A stretch of 64,000 nt of DNA from positions 188,486 to 252,485 of the forward strand of contig NW_019091596.1 of NCBI RefSeq assembly GCF_001949145.1. Reading direction: 5' to 3'. A program made the translations under genes and the position numbers. The notes under the pieces are model-generated. The model was not told the DNA's origin, searched no databases, and saw only the letters and a program-made list of their open reading frames with translations. The DNA is from Acanthaster planci. Its lineage: Eukaryota > Echinodermata > Asteroidea > Valvatida > Acanthasteridae. Shown piece after piece: positions 1-14,487 of this stretch; the first letter of the stretch is position 1; every line of letters begins with the position of its first letter.

Positions 1-3000
1 GCCTGGGTGAACTGGAGTTAGCACTGTTTTGTGGTCAGCTGTAAATGTAGGGGATGACCCCTTGGGTTTGATCGTGGAATTTTTGTGTGTGGGGGGGACA
101 CCATTCATCAAGGAATTAGTGTTCCTACTAAATGGATTGTAATCATACCAGGGTTTATTTGGAAAACCCTGATAGCAGACACACAGCCATTAACAAATTT
201 AGTTTTAATATGGTTTTGTTTGTTTTACATGTAAATGATTTGCAGTTGCAGCAAGATATGACTGTGTCCAGCAATAGTCTACTCTGTGTACATGTTGTCC
301 CCAACAAGCTGTAAAGTAAATAGTTGGACATGTTTAGTACACCTGTTTCATTATCAAACATGGAATGAATTGACTGGACTGTTTGTGCTGTTTGCATGCA
401 GACCATGGCTAATTAACTGTAGTGCACAGTGGTGCTAGTCAGGAGGTTTTCAACCAAAATGTGTAAACAAGTTTGACCACAAGTCCGAGTTCAAAAAATA
501 TCAGCAGGGTGGCCCTGTGGTGCATGTGTATCTCATGGTGGGCTGCACAGAGACAACTAGAACCACAGCACTTGGACCACCCAATTGGCTGTATACTGTA
601 TATGTCATTGTCCAAATAAACACAAGAAAAGTACTTCTGCTCTCAGGAGAAGCAATGTTTGCCAATACATGGAAAAAAGATTCCAAAGTTGGGGAGTTGA
701 AGTTGAGAAGCTCCAAACTAAGCTTCAGCTTGAAAAGGAATATTGGATTTACAGATTTCTTCTTTTGTTGAAATAGGATTTCTTACTGCAAAAAATGAAG
801 TCAAAGATGTCATGCAGTCATTATGAACTCAATCATGATAGTAAATTTGATTCCATACAATTCTTTTGAGCTTCTTGGATCTGTTGCTCCTTTGTGTACT
901 GATCAAGGCCATTCAAATAAAAAGGGTTTGATTTTCAATTTGAAGGAACTCATACATTGTGGCAGTTTCAGTGACTGGGTAGGCCGACCAGAATTATTGT
1001 TTGCTACACATTGTTTCTTTTCTTTTAATAGACTTAATCCTTTCACAAAATTGTCATGCCTTTGCCTGTAGGGGATACCATGTGCACTTAGCTTGTACAA
1101 ATAAACACTGCAAAGGCTGCCAAGCTTGTCTCCTGCCAAACAAGCCCGCCATCAAAACTGCATTCTTTTTGGGATAAAACCAATAATCCCAACTGGAGAG
1201 TGTTTAGTTTCTGGTATTGAACTGTGACCTTTATCTTTCTCCTTCAAAGGGGAATTTGTGTAGAGACATACTTATTAGTTATTTCTTGTCTCCACTCATT
1301 TCAAATTGATACACCTTACATGTAAGCAGGATTTCAAGCAGTCATAGCCTGTTTTATACTTGTTTTTTCCTTGTGGTCTTAGATTAAAACTTCAGTTTTG
1401 AAAGACTCCCCTCCTGAAAGCTCATGGCAATTGCCTTTTTTTCTCAGATTGTAAAGATTTTGTTTGGATCAAACAGTGTTGGTTTATAATTTTTTATGAT
1501 TTATGGTTGATAATGAAGTACATATACATGTACATGAACATTGGTCTACCAGATAGCAGGCAATGCACTGTAGGCACCTTGGCTGCACCTGTCTGACTCA
1601 TGGCTTGTGGAGTCTTTGGAGCCTTTTTCCCTCTATAAAATATCCAATTTCAACGTCTCATTTATGTCCACAGGGAACAACCAAGAGGTCTAATTAGCGA
1701 GTAACCTTCTTTTTAACCCAGTTGGAGGTTTATAAAAAGAAAATACCTGCATAGGATGAACTGAAAGAAGACTTTCTTCAACTTTTCCTGTTTTTTTGCC
1801 ATTTATCCTGCTGGTGTTGCTTACAAGTACAAATTACATGTATACTGGTAGCACAGGCTGATTCCAGCGCCAACATTTTACGCTCAAACTTTTAAACTCA
1901 AAATTGGTCAAATTTCTTGAAGAGTACAGTTAACTTGTACATAAGTTGTGGTTGTTTATGCATGCAGTTCCTTTCCATTCCCAATAATAAGCTGGCCAGG
2001 ACAGTTACCTATTTTCTACACTTGCATGGGCCATGTTTGCAGACTCTTCAATTTCCAAATGACTCCCATGAGAGGATTTTCATGAATGGGGTGTTCATGT
2101 TTGTGAATTTTCAGTGAGTATCGGTCATAATGGTTGTTAGCTCATTGTCTTGTTTCTCCATTGTTGTATTCAGTTGCTTTATGGGGTGATACCTCAGAAA
2201 CACCAACAAATGGTCTATGCACGTTCTTCTTCTTTAATAAGAAAAGTTCTTGTGGTCGTGGGACTTTGTTTGAAAGACAGTGCCATGAACACGCTAACAG
2301 ATTTGCATATCGCTTGTCAGTGAAATCTCAAGAGAAGGGGAAAATGTAGAGGATCTAGCGCTGTTTGTCCTGCCAGGGGTGTGATGGTTTAAGCACTCTA
2401 GCTGTCTAAATAATCCCCGCCAGTGCTGTTTAAGCCAATGCTTGCTGATTTTTCTTTGGGGGGTCGGCTTTGGTACTTCTTATTTCTCTCTTTTCGTCAT
2501 CATCTGAGGATGTCCGATGGACATGTTGGATAGGGAGAATTGGCCAACCAAATCCCCTGCATTCAAAGGGCCTATGGTTGGGGAAGATGATCAGTTCGTT
2601 TTCGTTTTCCTGCATTTCTTTAACAACCTCCTAACAGCTGTTGTCAGTGGCACAGACTGACTGGATGCAACAAATACTTTCCTTCTTTTAAGCCAAGAAA
2701 GCTTTCTCTTCACATGATTTCGATAGTTGAGGAACCCAAAGACGTAATTGTTCTTTATTTTTATGACTAACTTGTTTCAACATTCAGGTATATCTGAAAT
2801 CAAGTTGAATAAAATTTGCTGCTGAAAATATTTTGGACATGTGTTAAATCATCTGGAAAATTCACCATAACTGCAACTTGTGGATCTGTCTTATCAATGA
2901 GCTGTGGAAAGAGAAAATGTGAAAATGATTTCTTTTATGTGTTAGCAGATTCAGATTAAAAAAAATATCAACAACTCAGATTTGCTCTAATTCGGTTGGT

Positions 3001-4621
3001 CTATTTCAGATAATTTGCTAATTTGTGAAGCATTGAGAATGTACTTCCTTGTTCTTGTTGTTCAGACGGCTAAAAAGCTGCACTATGGAACGGGTGCGCG
3101 ATACCGAACCAGTGATACACTCTGTTCACTGACCCTGCTGACCCAGTTTCCTGCGGAGCCAAGTCTACATTTTTAGATTTTCTGGTTTTGTTCACACCCT
3201 AGTTTAGCCACTGGTTGCCTTTCACAACTGAAAAATTCCACACAAATGGTGTTTAAAAAATTGCTCAGCAGCCAACCATTTCTCAATGTTATGCGTTGGT
3301 CCAGAGGTTTGCATTGTGCTGCAGTTTCTTTCATCCATTATTCTTCGTCTGGCTTTTTGCAAAATATGTCTTTTGGAGCTGAATGGAGCTCACGATTCAG
3401 TGAGTAGTTGAATGACCGTTTGTGAAAGGGTGTTTGCCACCCGAGTGGCTTCGACTTTTTGGGGGGAAGGGGTTGTAGGTTTGATCTTTTGTGAATGATA
3501 CTTGGTTAAATCTGAGCAGTGCTGCCTGCTGCCATTGAACTTTTTTTGTACTGAGAGTTTTTCGTTGGTGTTGGAAGCTATTAGGAAATCTGTAACTTCA
3601 CAATGACGCTGCTGGATTTCATGAGATTATAGAGTTACTGTGCCCCGGCTTAAATGGTGGCTGCCATTGTTGGGTTTTGGCTGCAAGAATTTAACTTGTG
3701 ACCTGGTTTACTTACATGATGCAGGACTGTGTGCTAGGTTACATCTGTGAGAAGAAATACACTTCTTTGATCAAGGACCTTTCAGTCTGAAAGTTCATTA
3801 CTTGTACTTCATTTAAGTGAAAAAAGATTTTGAAGCTCGCAAGATTCACAATTGTTAATTGTACAATGGTGCAGAAGTGTGTAACTGCAGTGGAAGAACC
3901 AAATTCAGAAAGAACAGTTTTTAAGGAAACCCAGTGTTAAAACATTCCAGAGTAGAATCTTTTCCACTTAATTTGAATGTTTGAAATGACATATGCTACA
4001 AGAGTTGACAGTGCTCTGTCCTTCACTGTTTATTTGATTAATGTACCAGGCCTCTTGAAGTTGCTTAAGTCTTTAATCTATTATTCAAAGAAGGTTGTGC
4101 TTCACTCACTATTACAGTGTATGTGTGGGACCCGCTTAGCTTATGATGATGATGATTTCCAAATACAGCACCCCTTTCCAAAGAAAGTTTTGTGCAGTGT
4201 CAGCTCAGAATTAATTAATCCCTTGGCTGATCAATTCTGCCACAATGGCAGGGGTGGTTTAACGGGATTACGACTGTCTGACATCTTTGTTGCCCAGGAA
4301 TTGGGCCAGTCAGGTATTGATCTCCCCCAGTAAATTGCCAGTATTGACTGTTTGTTTAACAACACAGCCACACTCAATGGCCCAGCCACTGGACACAAAA
4401 CAACTTCTGGGCAAGCTCATTAGCGCTGGGAGGCGCACTTCCATACAGCCAAACCCATCGATCCAGTAGGGACTTTGCAGTTAAGCGTGTTTTGCTCAGA
4501 TAAAGTACAGTTAGTTTGTATTTATATAAATGTACATGTAGCCTGAACACATCAATTTGTTTTTTTTAAACAAAGTTAAAAGTGTGGATTTTGGTGAGAG
4601 TGCTGAATATTTAAACAGATA
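1..4621 (+). other. non-coding sequence, inferred 3' part of long PBX intron (1-42745), segment 1
   Basis: No exon-like reading frame is convincing here: open frames are short, lack recognisable domains and are hit by stops. The sequence is AT-rich with T and A runs. A TGATTAAT word, the preferred core for PBX-Hox dimers, lies at 4035-4042, but one 8-mer is expected by chance at this scale. Intron assignment is inferred from the missing upstream PBX exon and from the absence of other genes. Confidence 0.6.
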
Positions 4622-4740
4622 CAGACCTGCCAACATGCCTTACTCCTTCCTGAGGTCAGGCATTACCACAAAATACCTTTTAATCTATTGTGTGGTAATA
4701 CCTGACCTAAGGAAGGAGTACAGCAAGGTTGGCAGGTCTG
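4622..4740. repeat. foldback (inverted repeat) element, 49/50-bp arms
   Basis: The left arm at 4622-4670 (starts CAGACCTGCCAAC, ends ATTACCACA) is the reverse complement of the right arm at 4691-4740 (ends GTTGGCAGGTCTG) at about 44 of 50 positions, around a 20-base loop. On RNA it would fold into one long imperfect hairpin. The most likely origin is a small snap-back MITE. A pre-miRNA-like transcript is a less likely alternative. Confidence 0.85.
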
Positions 4741-7700
4741 CAGATAGGTTGCTTGCAAGTGTTTTCAACATGCATGAAAATAACCAACTTGACATGACTT
4801 CAAGTAGTCCACGTTCAATGAACTATAGCCAAGGGTTTTGTGCTACTTCATTTGTGTTTGCGATACATATTTATAATTTGAATTGAAAAGCTTGATTTAC
4901 ACACCAATTCCCTCATTCTCTTCAGGATTTTTAACACTGATTCAGCTCAAGAAGCAGGTGTGCATGTAATTTGTCCAAATTTTCAGTTTGCCTACATGTA
5001 CTTCTCTGTTGACTTTAGATGCGCGAGCACACAATAGTCCTTGTTGACTTTCCTCACAGTTTTTTCATCAGCTGTATTTTCTGCAAGAAATTGATTTGTG
5101 GTGCAAACCATATGCTGTTTTTTTGTGGCTGTTAATGATATTGCTAGAGTTTGTATGTTCATTTTACACAGCCAGACTATACTACCAATTTTTTTTTCTC
5201 TCCAGGTAAACACAGTACACTGCAAATTTGGGTCAAAGCCTGATTTGGTTAGTTTTATTTGGTTAGTTTCAAATTCCATCTGTGCCCATCCCAATAATTC
5301 CTGCCCAGCCTTTGCTCCCCCTCCCCCTCCAAATGTTGGGGGCATGCTAAAACGAATCGTTGTATTTTGCTTTTTTTGTTTGCGATATAGCAACATTTAG
5401 GAAATTAATACAGCCAATGTGATATTAACTATGGTTATGCCTCATCAAAAGGGAGACATGTCATACTAAAGGAGTTAATAAATTGAAGCATGTTAACTTG
5501 AAGTATGGAGTTGAAGTTTCATTGACAGCTTTGCTAATTTAGAAATAGCCAAAGTTTACAGGGAATAGTTTTTTGAAAGGAGGCATAACAAATTTATCAG
5601 ACTTCTAAGGTCCACTCAAGTGACCATCATGAGTAGGAATGCAGTCCTCAGTGTACATGTTAATCACTTGCAACTGCAAGGATAAAGGAGCTCAGTTTGG
5701 GAATTTCTCATGTAGACTCTATGGATTTTTTAAGGAGAAACAAGCATATAAGTCCATCAGCCTCATGACTTCATCTTCCCCCATCTGCATCTAACAAAAT
5801 TACGCTGGAGCCAGCATGCATAGAAGACGACGCACCCGTTAGCTGTACACATTTATCAACGGCTCTAGCAAAGGCATGATCTGCGCCAGACTAATCATAT
5901 TAAAAACAATGTTTAATCTAATGAAAGTGACGAGGTGCTAGTCTCTTTGCATTGCTAGGGAGAATTTGCAGCCGGATTAGGGCTGGGGATGTTAAGTTGG
6001 ATAGAAGGTGTAAAAACAGAACTCTCTCACAAAACATATTAGATGTTGGCTCAGTGCGGTAAATTTACAGGCATATTATTCACAGTGCAGTTGGATTGGT
6101 AATGACCATTTCTTAGATCAAATGTTTTCATGTGTTTCAAAATCCAAATTGGCCAGTAATTAAAAATACACTATATCGTTCCTAAGGCAGTCAAAAATTA
6201 CAGGATTGGGGATGTAGAAAGAAAATTACTAAACTTAAACTTTCAAACATTCAGTAATAACATAAACATTGAACATTCTATGAACGAAAATGCACTATTG
6301 TCATGCGAAGACTGACGAAATGTTTTTTTATTTGCAAGCAGTAACTAACACCGCTATGATTATTAAACAAGAAGCCCAATGAGTTGGTATGCCTTTCCCT
6401 AATCCATATGGCCAGCCACACTCGGGTTATTACACCATTCTACTTGACATTTTCTACAGCGGTTAAGTTTTCCTGCATGGAGGAGTGTGCTGTCCGTCAC
6501 ACACCGCACGGCTTGCTTAGTCAAGGGAATGCCTGCTCAGGTGCCCGACCCACGTTCACCCAATCCCTACCCCCCAATCCGTACCACACGCACGTACATT
6601 AGCCAGCCAGCACAAGCGAGCGAGCCAGCGAGTGAACGAGCGTGAGTGTAGCAGGAACAGCGGACATATTAGCCTGGGCAAAATTGGATTGGCGGATGAC
6701 GTGTTTGGAATCGGGGGAGCCATTAGGTGCCCCCCTTGAGAAAATGGACAGTATATGATTCTGGAGTTGATTAGTGTGAAGGAAGCGGAGTGTGACCCAT
6801 GTTAATTATTGGGGCCGAGTTTTCTGTCGCTTGCCCCTCACCCATATCATTGTATTAAATGTGTATTTCCTTATCTCATCCTGATGAGAATGAAATGCAG
6901 GCAGTTTGTGCTATGACACAGAGTACATGTATGTGCCGTTTTCATATAGAAGTTTTTGCCCCCAAAACTGTTTTTTTTTCTTGTCTTGAACTGTTGGACT
7001 TGAAAATAGAGGACTTTTACTCCCTTAAGGTGGTATTATGAAAATAATTCGAGTTTTTCTTTCACTCATGAAAGAAAAGGTTATAAACGTTCAATACTGA
7101 GTGATGATACCAAGTTTTTGAAACCCGTCCAAGGGGAGCCATGAGACTTGATCCTATCTGCATGAAAAAAAATTTTAAAAAAAAAGGTGTATTACATGCA
7201 TCATTTTCCCTTGACAGCTTGTATCGTCACGGCTGATTGGCACAGACCAGTAGGAGAGATAAGAGTGTAAACTTACAATGCTGCTCGAAGGAAATTAGGA
7301 AAGATGATCATTTCAGGAGCTGGCTGTTTGCACTTCAATTTCATCATGATGCAAATTATAATAACAACCCCCCCTTTGTTTTTATCCCCAGTGAACACTC
7401 TTCCCTCTCTTTCCCCTCCGCACACCCGCACACAAGCAGAATCGAAACTAAACTTAATTCAGTCACTCGGCCATGGTTCACATAGTAATGCTCTACGAAC
7501 CAATTGGCTTTTTTTTTAACCCGGTTACCATTCAATTTTTTCCGGAACTTTTGCATCCAGCCCGGCCCTGACAGTGCCGTCATGCGGCATCAAATTGTGT
7601 CACTGTGTTGTTTTTTTTCTTCCTGATCGAGTTGGGGGAGTATGTTTGTTGGGGGGGGGAGGAAAGGGAAGGAAAGGAGATGAGGGCTTTGCTCACTGGG

Positions 7701-10700
7701 GCATCTGTTGATGCAGGCAAAAGGATTTCTTTCTCTTTTTCCCGAATGATGTACCCTAAAGGAAACAGCCAAGGTCAGACGGGTCGATTAGAGGAAACAG
7801 CAAAAATACAAACTGTCAACAAGCTTTTCAGGATGGCCTGTGGCTTCCGTCAGAGGGCTTGGTTTTGTTCATTTTTTTTTTCTTCTTCTGAAAGCAGATC
7901 AAAATATTTGTCTTTGGTCTCTGTCACAAGTGCGCTTTTTTTCTCTGGAGTGAAAAATTACTGAATAAAATTTGTAGAATTCGTTCATGACATTACTTTC
8001 TCACTAAAATAAAGATAACACTTAAATTTGAGAAGATAAATATAATTAATTGAGGAAGAGTGAGGAATTTTCTTAGAGATTTGAATGCTGATTTACTTTT
8101 GCTCTCTGTTTTTCCTGGCTCATGTTTTTAATAAGTGGCACCTAATATGAAGCAAATTCATGAACATAGTTTCTTAACCGTTTGGCTTGTTAAGGGAAAC
8201 AGGATTAAGTGTTGAGAAAAAAACCTTGTCTAAGAATTCTGACCCTTAGGGGTTAGCAGAGGATTGCCTGTACCAGAACTGAACAATTTATATTTAAAAG
8301 AAATATACACACAAACATTTTCCCAGTGTATAAGTCCATGAATCAAAAACTGTAGTCGGCTACAGTCAAGATAAAAATCACCACAGGCAAGGGGGGAAGA
8401 ATTCAAAAAGAAGTACAGGAGAAAAAAACCTAAAAAAGAGAAATGGTATTGTCTTCTCGTCTTCCTGGTTATTCGCGGTGTAGCGTCCCTAGCTGGCTCT
8501 CTCTTAGGATTTGCCTAATAGGATTGGGAGAGAGACAAAAATCTATCGATGTCCTTGGCTGCTCGGGTTCACTGGGGACAGTAGAGATACATAAAGAGCA
8601 CATGTTTAATTGATTTCCTCAAAAAAATAATATTTATTTTGGGAAGGCTTTAGTGCTAATCCCAGCGAGACAATCTGCGGCTTACATGAACGGAAGAAGG
8701 AAATATCAGTCAAGCAGAATGCATCGTCTCTGTGTATACACACTGGATAGCTTGTTGCAAGGAGTCTCCACCATTGTGGAGAAAAGATAAGATCATGAAC
8801 CGCGGTTTCTTTCTTTCAAGATGGAAAACATATTGATGTAATTGTGGCTGCATGCATTTGTTGAGTTACTTCAGTTGTGTCCTTTTGGGGAAAAGTTTTG
8901 TGTTGACAAAAATTTCCAAGAAATAACTTGTGCTTTCGTTGAATTTAAAAAAAAGGTCAGAACAAAAGATTGCATCAAAATATAAAAGATAAGGGCAATT
9001 GGACAAAGACATCACTGGTGACATCACCCTATCCTCCAATCAGATGCCTGTTATGGTTTCAAGGCATACTTCATATGTGCATATATTTGCCAGAGGGAAG
9101 CACCTAAACATCTAGACTATGATGGGCACATCATTCACTTTCACAGTCATTGATCAATTGGCATGACTTACTTTAAAACACAGCATACACAATCAACCTC
9201 AGAACCAAGTGTGTGAGGTCATTTGTTTCAAGACGGTCTAAAGAAATTGACAGTGAAGATGAAAAAATGATGAAATATATCACAAAGTTGCTGGATTAAA
9301 TATACAGCAACTTATTGTGGAGGTAGGCTTAAGTTTGATGGCTTTTTATTCAGGAAATTCATAATTGCTGTTTGTTTGTAAAGGGGTCACATCTATAGAG
9401 GTGAACGGAAGGCGGAGCTTGTACAAAAGCAATTTCTAATGAACATCCATATGCAAAGAGGATCACAATTGAGAATATTATGCATTCAGATTTCTGTGCG
9501 GACAGTTTCTTGCATAGCTGCTCATCAGAGGCTAGCCGAGTGTTTTATATTTGGGCTGAGATTTTTCATTCAACCGTTGGAGTGGATTGTTAAAACAGAG
9601 CAAAAAAACTTCTTGCAAGTGGACCAGTTGTCATTTAGGTAACACAAAAGTTAGTTTGCTTAAGTTGGCAGAGAGTGTCTAATTTAAATGTACAGAAGTG
9701 AAATGCAGTAAATGGATGTACATATGGAACAGACCAAAAGTGTACATATGAAAAGGCATCTATAATGCTGTCACCATGATTTTTGCAAAATGCAGAAAAA
9801 TGTTTTAAAAGGATGGAAAAAATTGTTGAGATGTTTATCTTCTCTGTTGATTGATTAGAGGATCCAAGAACAAGAAACCAATCACTACTCAAATGGCCAA
9901 TATTTGCCAACGTCTGTAATGCTTGTAAGGAGAACAGGATTGGAATAATTTAAGAGTGGCAGATGCCCTGAGAATTGCCACAGACAACCTTTCGAACATG
10001 CCCACTGAGCAAACCAGTAATGAATCAAGAAGAAGTTCTGGGTCCCCCCACCTCCACCTCAACCCTTGCATGTCAAGTTACTACATGTATGCTAATGAAT
10101 GTCTTGACGCATCTCCAGAGCCAGATGATCATCCCACCGGCCTGGCGCTCGCCCAGCCCAAGTTAAAATGTATACAATTCCTCGGGGTCGCGAGGTCGCA
10201 CGTAAACAACAGATCTCCTCGGCACGTATGCTCATTACGCTCTCTGGCTCCTACCCTCTTGGCTTGCTCTCGCAACAGCAGCTTGGTGCACTATTCCACC
10301 CTGCTCAAGAACATTTCCTACATTCCTTATTGCAATGGCCCAGGTCCAACCTCAGCTGTGTCATAAGGACTGGGACTTTCTAGGGTTTTTGTTTTGCAAA
10401 GGGCATGTTGATGACCCTGAAGCTAGCCCCTGACAATCTATCATTTCGTCAGTCAGGAGAAAGGAGGAATATATATGTACATGCAGGAAAGTGTTTTTTT
10501 CCTCTTTCTGTCTTTCTTCCCTTTGAGGGGTTGGGGGAGGTGAGGTTTACTCCTAGCATGATTAATAGGGAGCGAGTTGTGCTCTGCACTTTCCAAAAAA
10601 TGTGCTGGGGATGCTGACTAGGAGTTGTTGAGAAACTATTATTGGTCATAAATCAGCCAGGAATGGTATTAAAGGGTGGTGCCTGTCACACTGGCTTACT

Positions 10701-13700
10701 GGTTGAAGGCTGTAACTTGCAGGGGTCTTAGCAAGGCCGAAGTTTAAAAGTACATGTACATGCAAATGATACACATGAAATCCATTGTAACCACAATACT
10801 GAACTCTGACCATCTCCTTATGTCAAGTTTGTGTTGTTTTTCTAATCAGACCGTTTTTAAAAGATAAATCACAACTGTGAGTCAGCATTACTGGAGAACG
10901 GGTACATGTAAGCATCTGCTATGGTTTTCATTTTGAAGTTCAGTGAATGATAGATTTGTATTATTATTTAGTGACTTTCGTTTGCCCATTGCGTCCTCTT
11001 TCCTACCAAAATTTTGACAATTGAGTTTGTTTAATTTGAAATTCTGAAGAATCTTAAAGAAGTTCTGAATTACCCCAAAATGACCAGTACTTCTGTTGTG
11101 CTACGTTCACTCAGTGCTGGTCTCTGCATCTAGAAGGCTTATGTTATTTTGTTTCAAGAAAGAAAGTAGTAATCCAATATCTCATTGACCAGTGCATGGT
11201 AACATCAGAACCTGTTCAAGTTTCCCCATAAGAATACATGAACGGAACACAGCAACGCCGATGTGTCAACATTGCGATCAGCATTCCAGCAAGATGCACC
11301 AGCCAACATCCACTACGTAAAGCTTAAAACAAGAGCGAGTGCGGAATTGCAATTTCCTCAGTCGTAGGGTCTGGGCCCCCTTGGGACTGGTCTGTGTCGC
11401 CTCTCTCCCAGGATTGCTTGCCTGGGTTGTTACGACAGCTAGCCCTGGAGGCACCCGTGTTCATTTTTTTTTTGTCTTCCCTCCCCGTTCTTGCGTCTGC
11501 ATGAAGAGTTTGACAGGCTATTTAATAAGCAACGATTTCGGACGTGAAATTCTGTTGTCCGTCCCACATGCCACCACCGACCAGTAAATTAGCCGGGCAT
11601 GAAAGGAGTAAGCAGCGGCGTTCACCATGCTGTTGTGCTACACTGCCTGTTCGTACCCCTGAGGTGGTATTTAATAGCGTCTCACGCCTCCAGGATCTAA
11701 CAACAAACAGAATATGTAAATGTGGCAAGTTTCCTTTGGTGGCAGGACTGTGTCCTCTAGAAAAAAAGAGACTGCATCTGTCTCTCCTCCAAACTGAGAA
11801 TCTGAAGAAGATGGGCCAAAAAAAAAAAGAACAGAAACTCAAAGAACGCCCACGGGAGACGGATGGCTTTGGTACAGCACACACCATAAACACTGTGTTC
11901 CTTGTGCTTCCACGGGGCTTCAGGCCGGAGTTGATTTTACCGGGGTTTCTAGGGTGTCCCTGCAAAGCCACAGCATTTGTTGTTTCAGTTGTATCCATTA
12001 ACTGTTTGTCCAAGGATTAGGTGGGATCATTAGGGCCCCATCAGAGACACTATCCTGTACAGGTCCCTCCATGCGTGGTTTGCGCATATCAATCAGGCAA
12101 TTAAAGGTGAACTCAGACTGTCTTGTGTTGCAAAGTATTTTCGTAAACCAGTTTTTCTATCAAAAATCAACCTAGCGAGTATCTGAGTTACAAAAGTCAT
12201 ATTATTTCAGATGTTTCTTTCACATTGAACTTTCGTCACGGAATCTATTCACTCACAAGTTTAAGTTATCAAATAGACCACCCTCATCATGTTTACAACT
12301 TGTATGGGCGGCCAGAGTTTTGAGAAAATCACCCTTTGGTTGTTTTTTTATTTTACCTCAGATATGCTTGAACTGTTCATTTGTCCCAGTAATTTTAAAG
12401 AAGGTTGTACGCTGTATTTTCATTTATTAATTGATAGTATTTGTGTTATTGTCTGGTGTTTTGATGGTTGTGTAGTATTGTAGTACTTCCTGAATTATTC
12501 TTTTACTTTTATACTGACTTCCAGACATAGCTTTAGCAGCCACTTGTTGGAAAAACACAACTGTGACATAAAAAGGGCAGTCCCTATATCATAGAGTTAA
12601 GTAGGCCTACTTGTAAGTTTTGACAATCTGTTGAATTTTTTTGTTTTTTGATGTGCCACTTAATTTGTTTTGTGTGATAACTTGTTTATCCACATATTTA
12701 CAAACCACCTCAATTGCAATGACATTAATCCACACCAACTATGAGGTAGAGCATGTATGGAATATGTGCCTGTGAAGCTGTACTGCATACACATTAATTT
12801 TTCAAGAAGAATTCGAAATGGCCAAAAGAAGACACCCAAAGTCAATTGAGACACTCTCGGCATCTTAAATTCAGCATTTCAGTTGATCTTTACAAGCCGT
12901 CAGGTTGAAATGACTGGTCTCCAAGCAGTGGAGCCTGGGCTGTAACGCTTGGTCAACTTCCCCGGTCCCAAGCATGCCTATCACGGCCAGCCAGATTGGG
13001 CCTTCTTGAGCTATGCTGTGGTGTCGTCTGGTCTGTCTGCAGTCATCATCTTTCTTCCCCGCCTTAATCTTGTCACCACAAAAAGAAGAATGTTTATCGT
13101 TGATACGTAAATTTTCGTTATGCATCAGTAGTGTCCCTGTTAATACGTACATACACAAGAACACTGATATGGTTCATTTGCCTGGCAGACACTCATAAGA
13201 TGAAGGGAAAAAAGTGGTTCCTTCCGCACAGACAGTATACACAGAACACGGTTACAAGCGGAACGATTGGATGAGAGAAAATCGTGTGCTGGAACAAGTG
13301 ACATGAACATGACCTTTAATTTACCGGAAGAAATAATGTGTAAATCCATGAACCGTTCCATTCAAAAAGACATCCCACTGACGGATGTAATAAAAATGCG
13401 ATTCCAGAGAATAAATCTACGCAATATTTGACATTTTCAAGCGAGTTGTATGGGCACGTTTCAAAGACATATCTGATAGTATTTTCATTGAGTTTTCCCC
13501 TCAATTTGGCTGAATAGTACTGGCAACATGACATAAAGTACCACAGAAATAACCCACAAAAGAGGCGTCTTCACAGTGGCACACTCACTGTTCTTCTGTT
13601 ACCTCTCGCGAAACTTCATTGAAATGGAACACTTTTTTAGCCTTAACCTACAATGTGCGCGAGCTGTCGGAAGACTGTTCAGCTTCTGTCCGCTTTTCTT

Positions 13701-13884
13701 CCTTTTCCTCAGAGTCTAGCCCTCTGCAGAAATGGTACACTGTACTAGAATATTATTTTTTTCAGCTGAAAGAATACAGGTATGTTACACATTGGCAACA
13801 TGGCAAGATGCCCTAGCCTCACAGTAATATCCACTTTAACATCGCCAGAGAACACAGTAGTTTTCCCATGGATCACGGACATGT
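4741..13884 (+). other. non-coding intronic sequence, segment 2
   Basis: No supported gene. The stretch includes a short A/T-rich hairpin around 7055-7078 (CTTTCA...TGAAAG), polypurine and polypyrimidine patches, and a TGATTAAT word followed by AGG at 10559-10569. Around 11522-12020 both strands are free of stops in one frame, but the translations show no domain or convincing splice context, so I do not call a gene. Confidence 0.55.
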
Positions 13885-14487
13885 NNNNNNNNNNNNNNNN
13901 NNNNNNNNNNNNNNNNNNNNNNNNNNNNNNNNNNNNNNNNNNNNNNNNNNNNNNNNNNNNNNNNNNNNNNNNNNNNNNNNNNNNNNNNNNNNNNNNNNNN
14001 NNNNNNNNNNNNNNNNNNNNNNNNNNNNNNNNNNNNNNNNNNNNNNNNNNNNNNNNNNNNNNNNNNNNNNNNNNNNNNNNNNNNNNNNNNNNNNNNNNNN
14101 NNNNNNNNNNNNNNNNNNNNNNNNNNNNNNNNNNNNNNNNNNNNNNNNNNNNNNNNNNNNNNNNNNNNNNNNNNNNNNNNNNNNNNNNNNNNNNNNNNNN
14201 NNNNNNNNNNNNNNNNNNNNNNNNNNNNNNNNNNNNNNNNNNNNNNNNNNNNNNNNNNNNNNNNNNNNNNNNNNNNNNNNNNNNNNNNNNNNNNNNNNNN
14301 NNNNNNNNNNNNNNNNNNNNNNNNNNNNNNNNNNNNNNNNNNNNNNNNNNNNNNNNNNNNNNNNNNNNNNNNNNNNNNNNNNNNNNNNNNNNNNNNNNNN
14401 NNNNNNNNNNNNNNNNNNNNNNNNNNNNNNNNNNNNNNNNNNNNNNNNNNNNNNNNNNNNNNNNNNNNNNNNNNNNNNNNNNNNNNN
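13885..14487. other. assembly gap (603 N)
   Basis: A run of 603 undetermined bases. Open frames that span it are artefacts of N translation. Confidence 1.

Noticed and set aside
3977-4333. 118-codon open frame on the plus strand
   Set aside because: No homology I can recognise; codon use looks like AT-rich non-coding DNA.
11522-12020. Overlapping open frames of about 160 codons on both strands
   Set aside because: No domain, no family resemblance and no convincing splice or start context. Stop-poor sequence on both strands points to base composition rather than coding.
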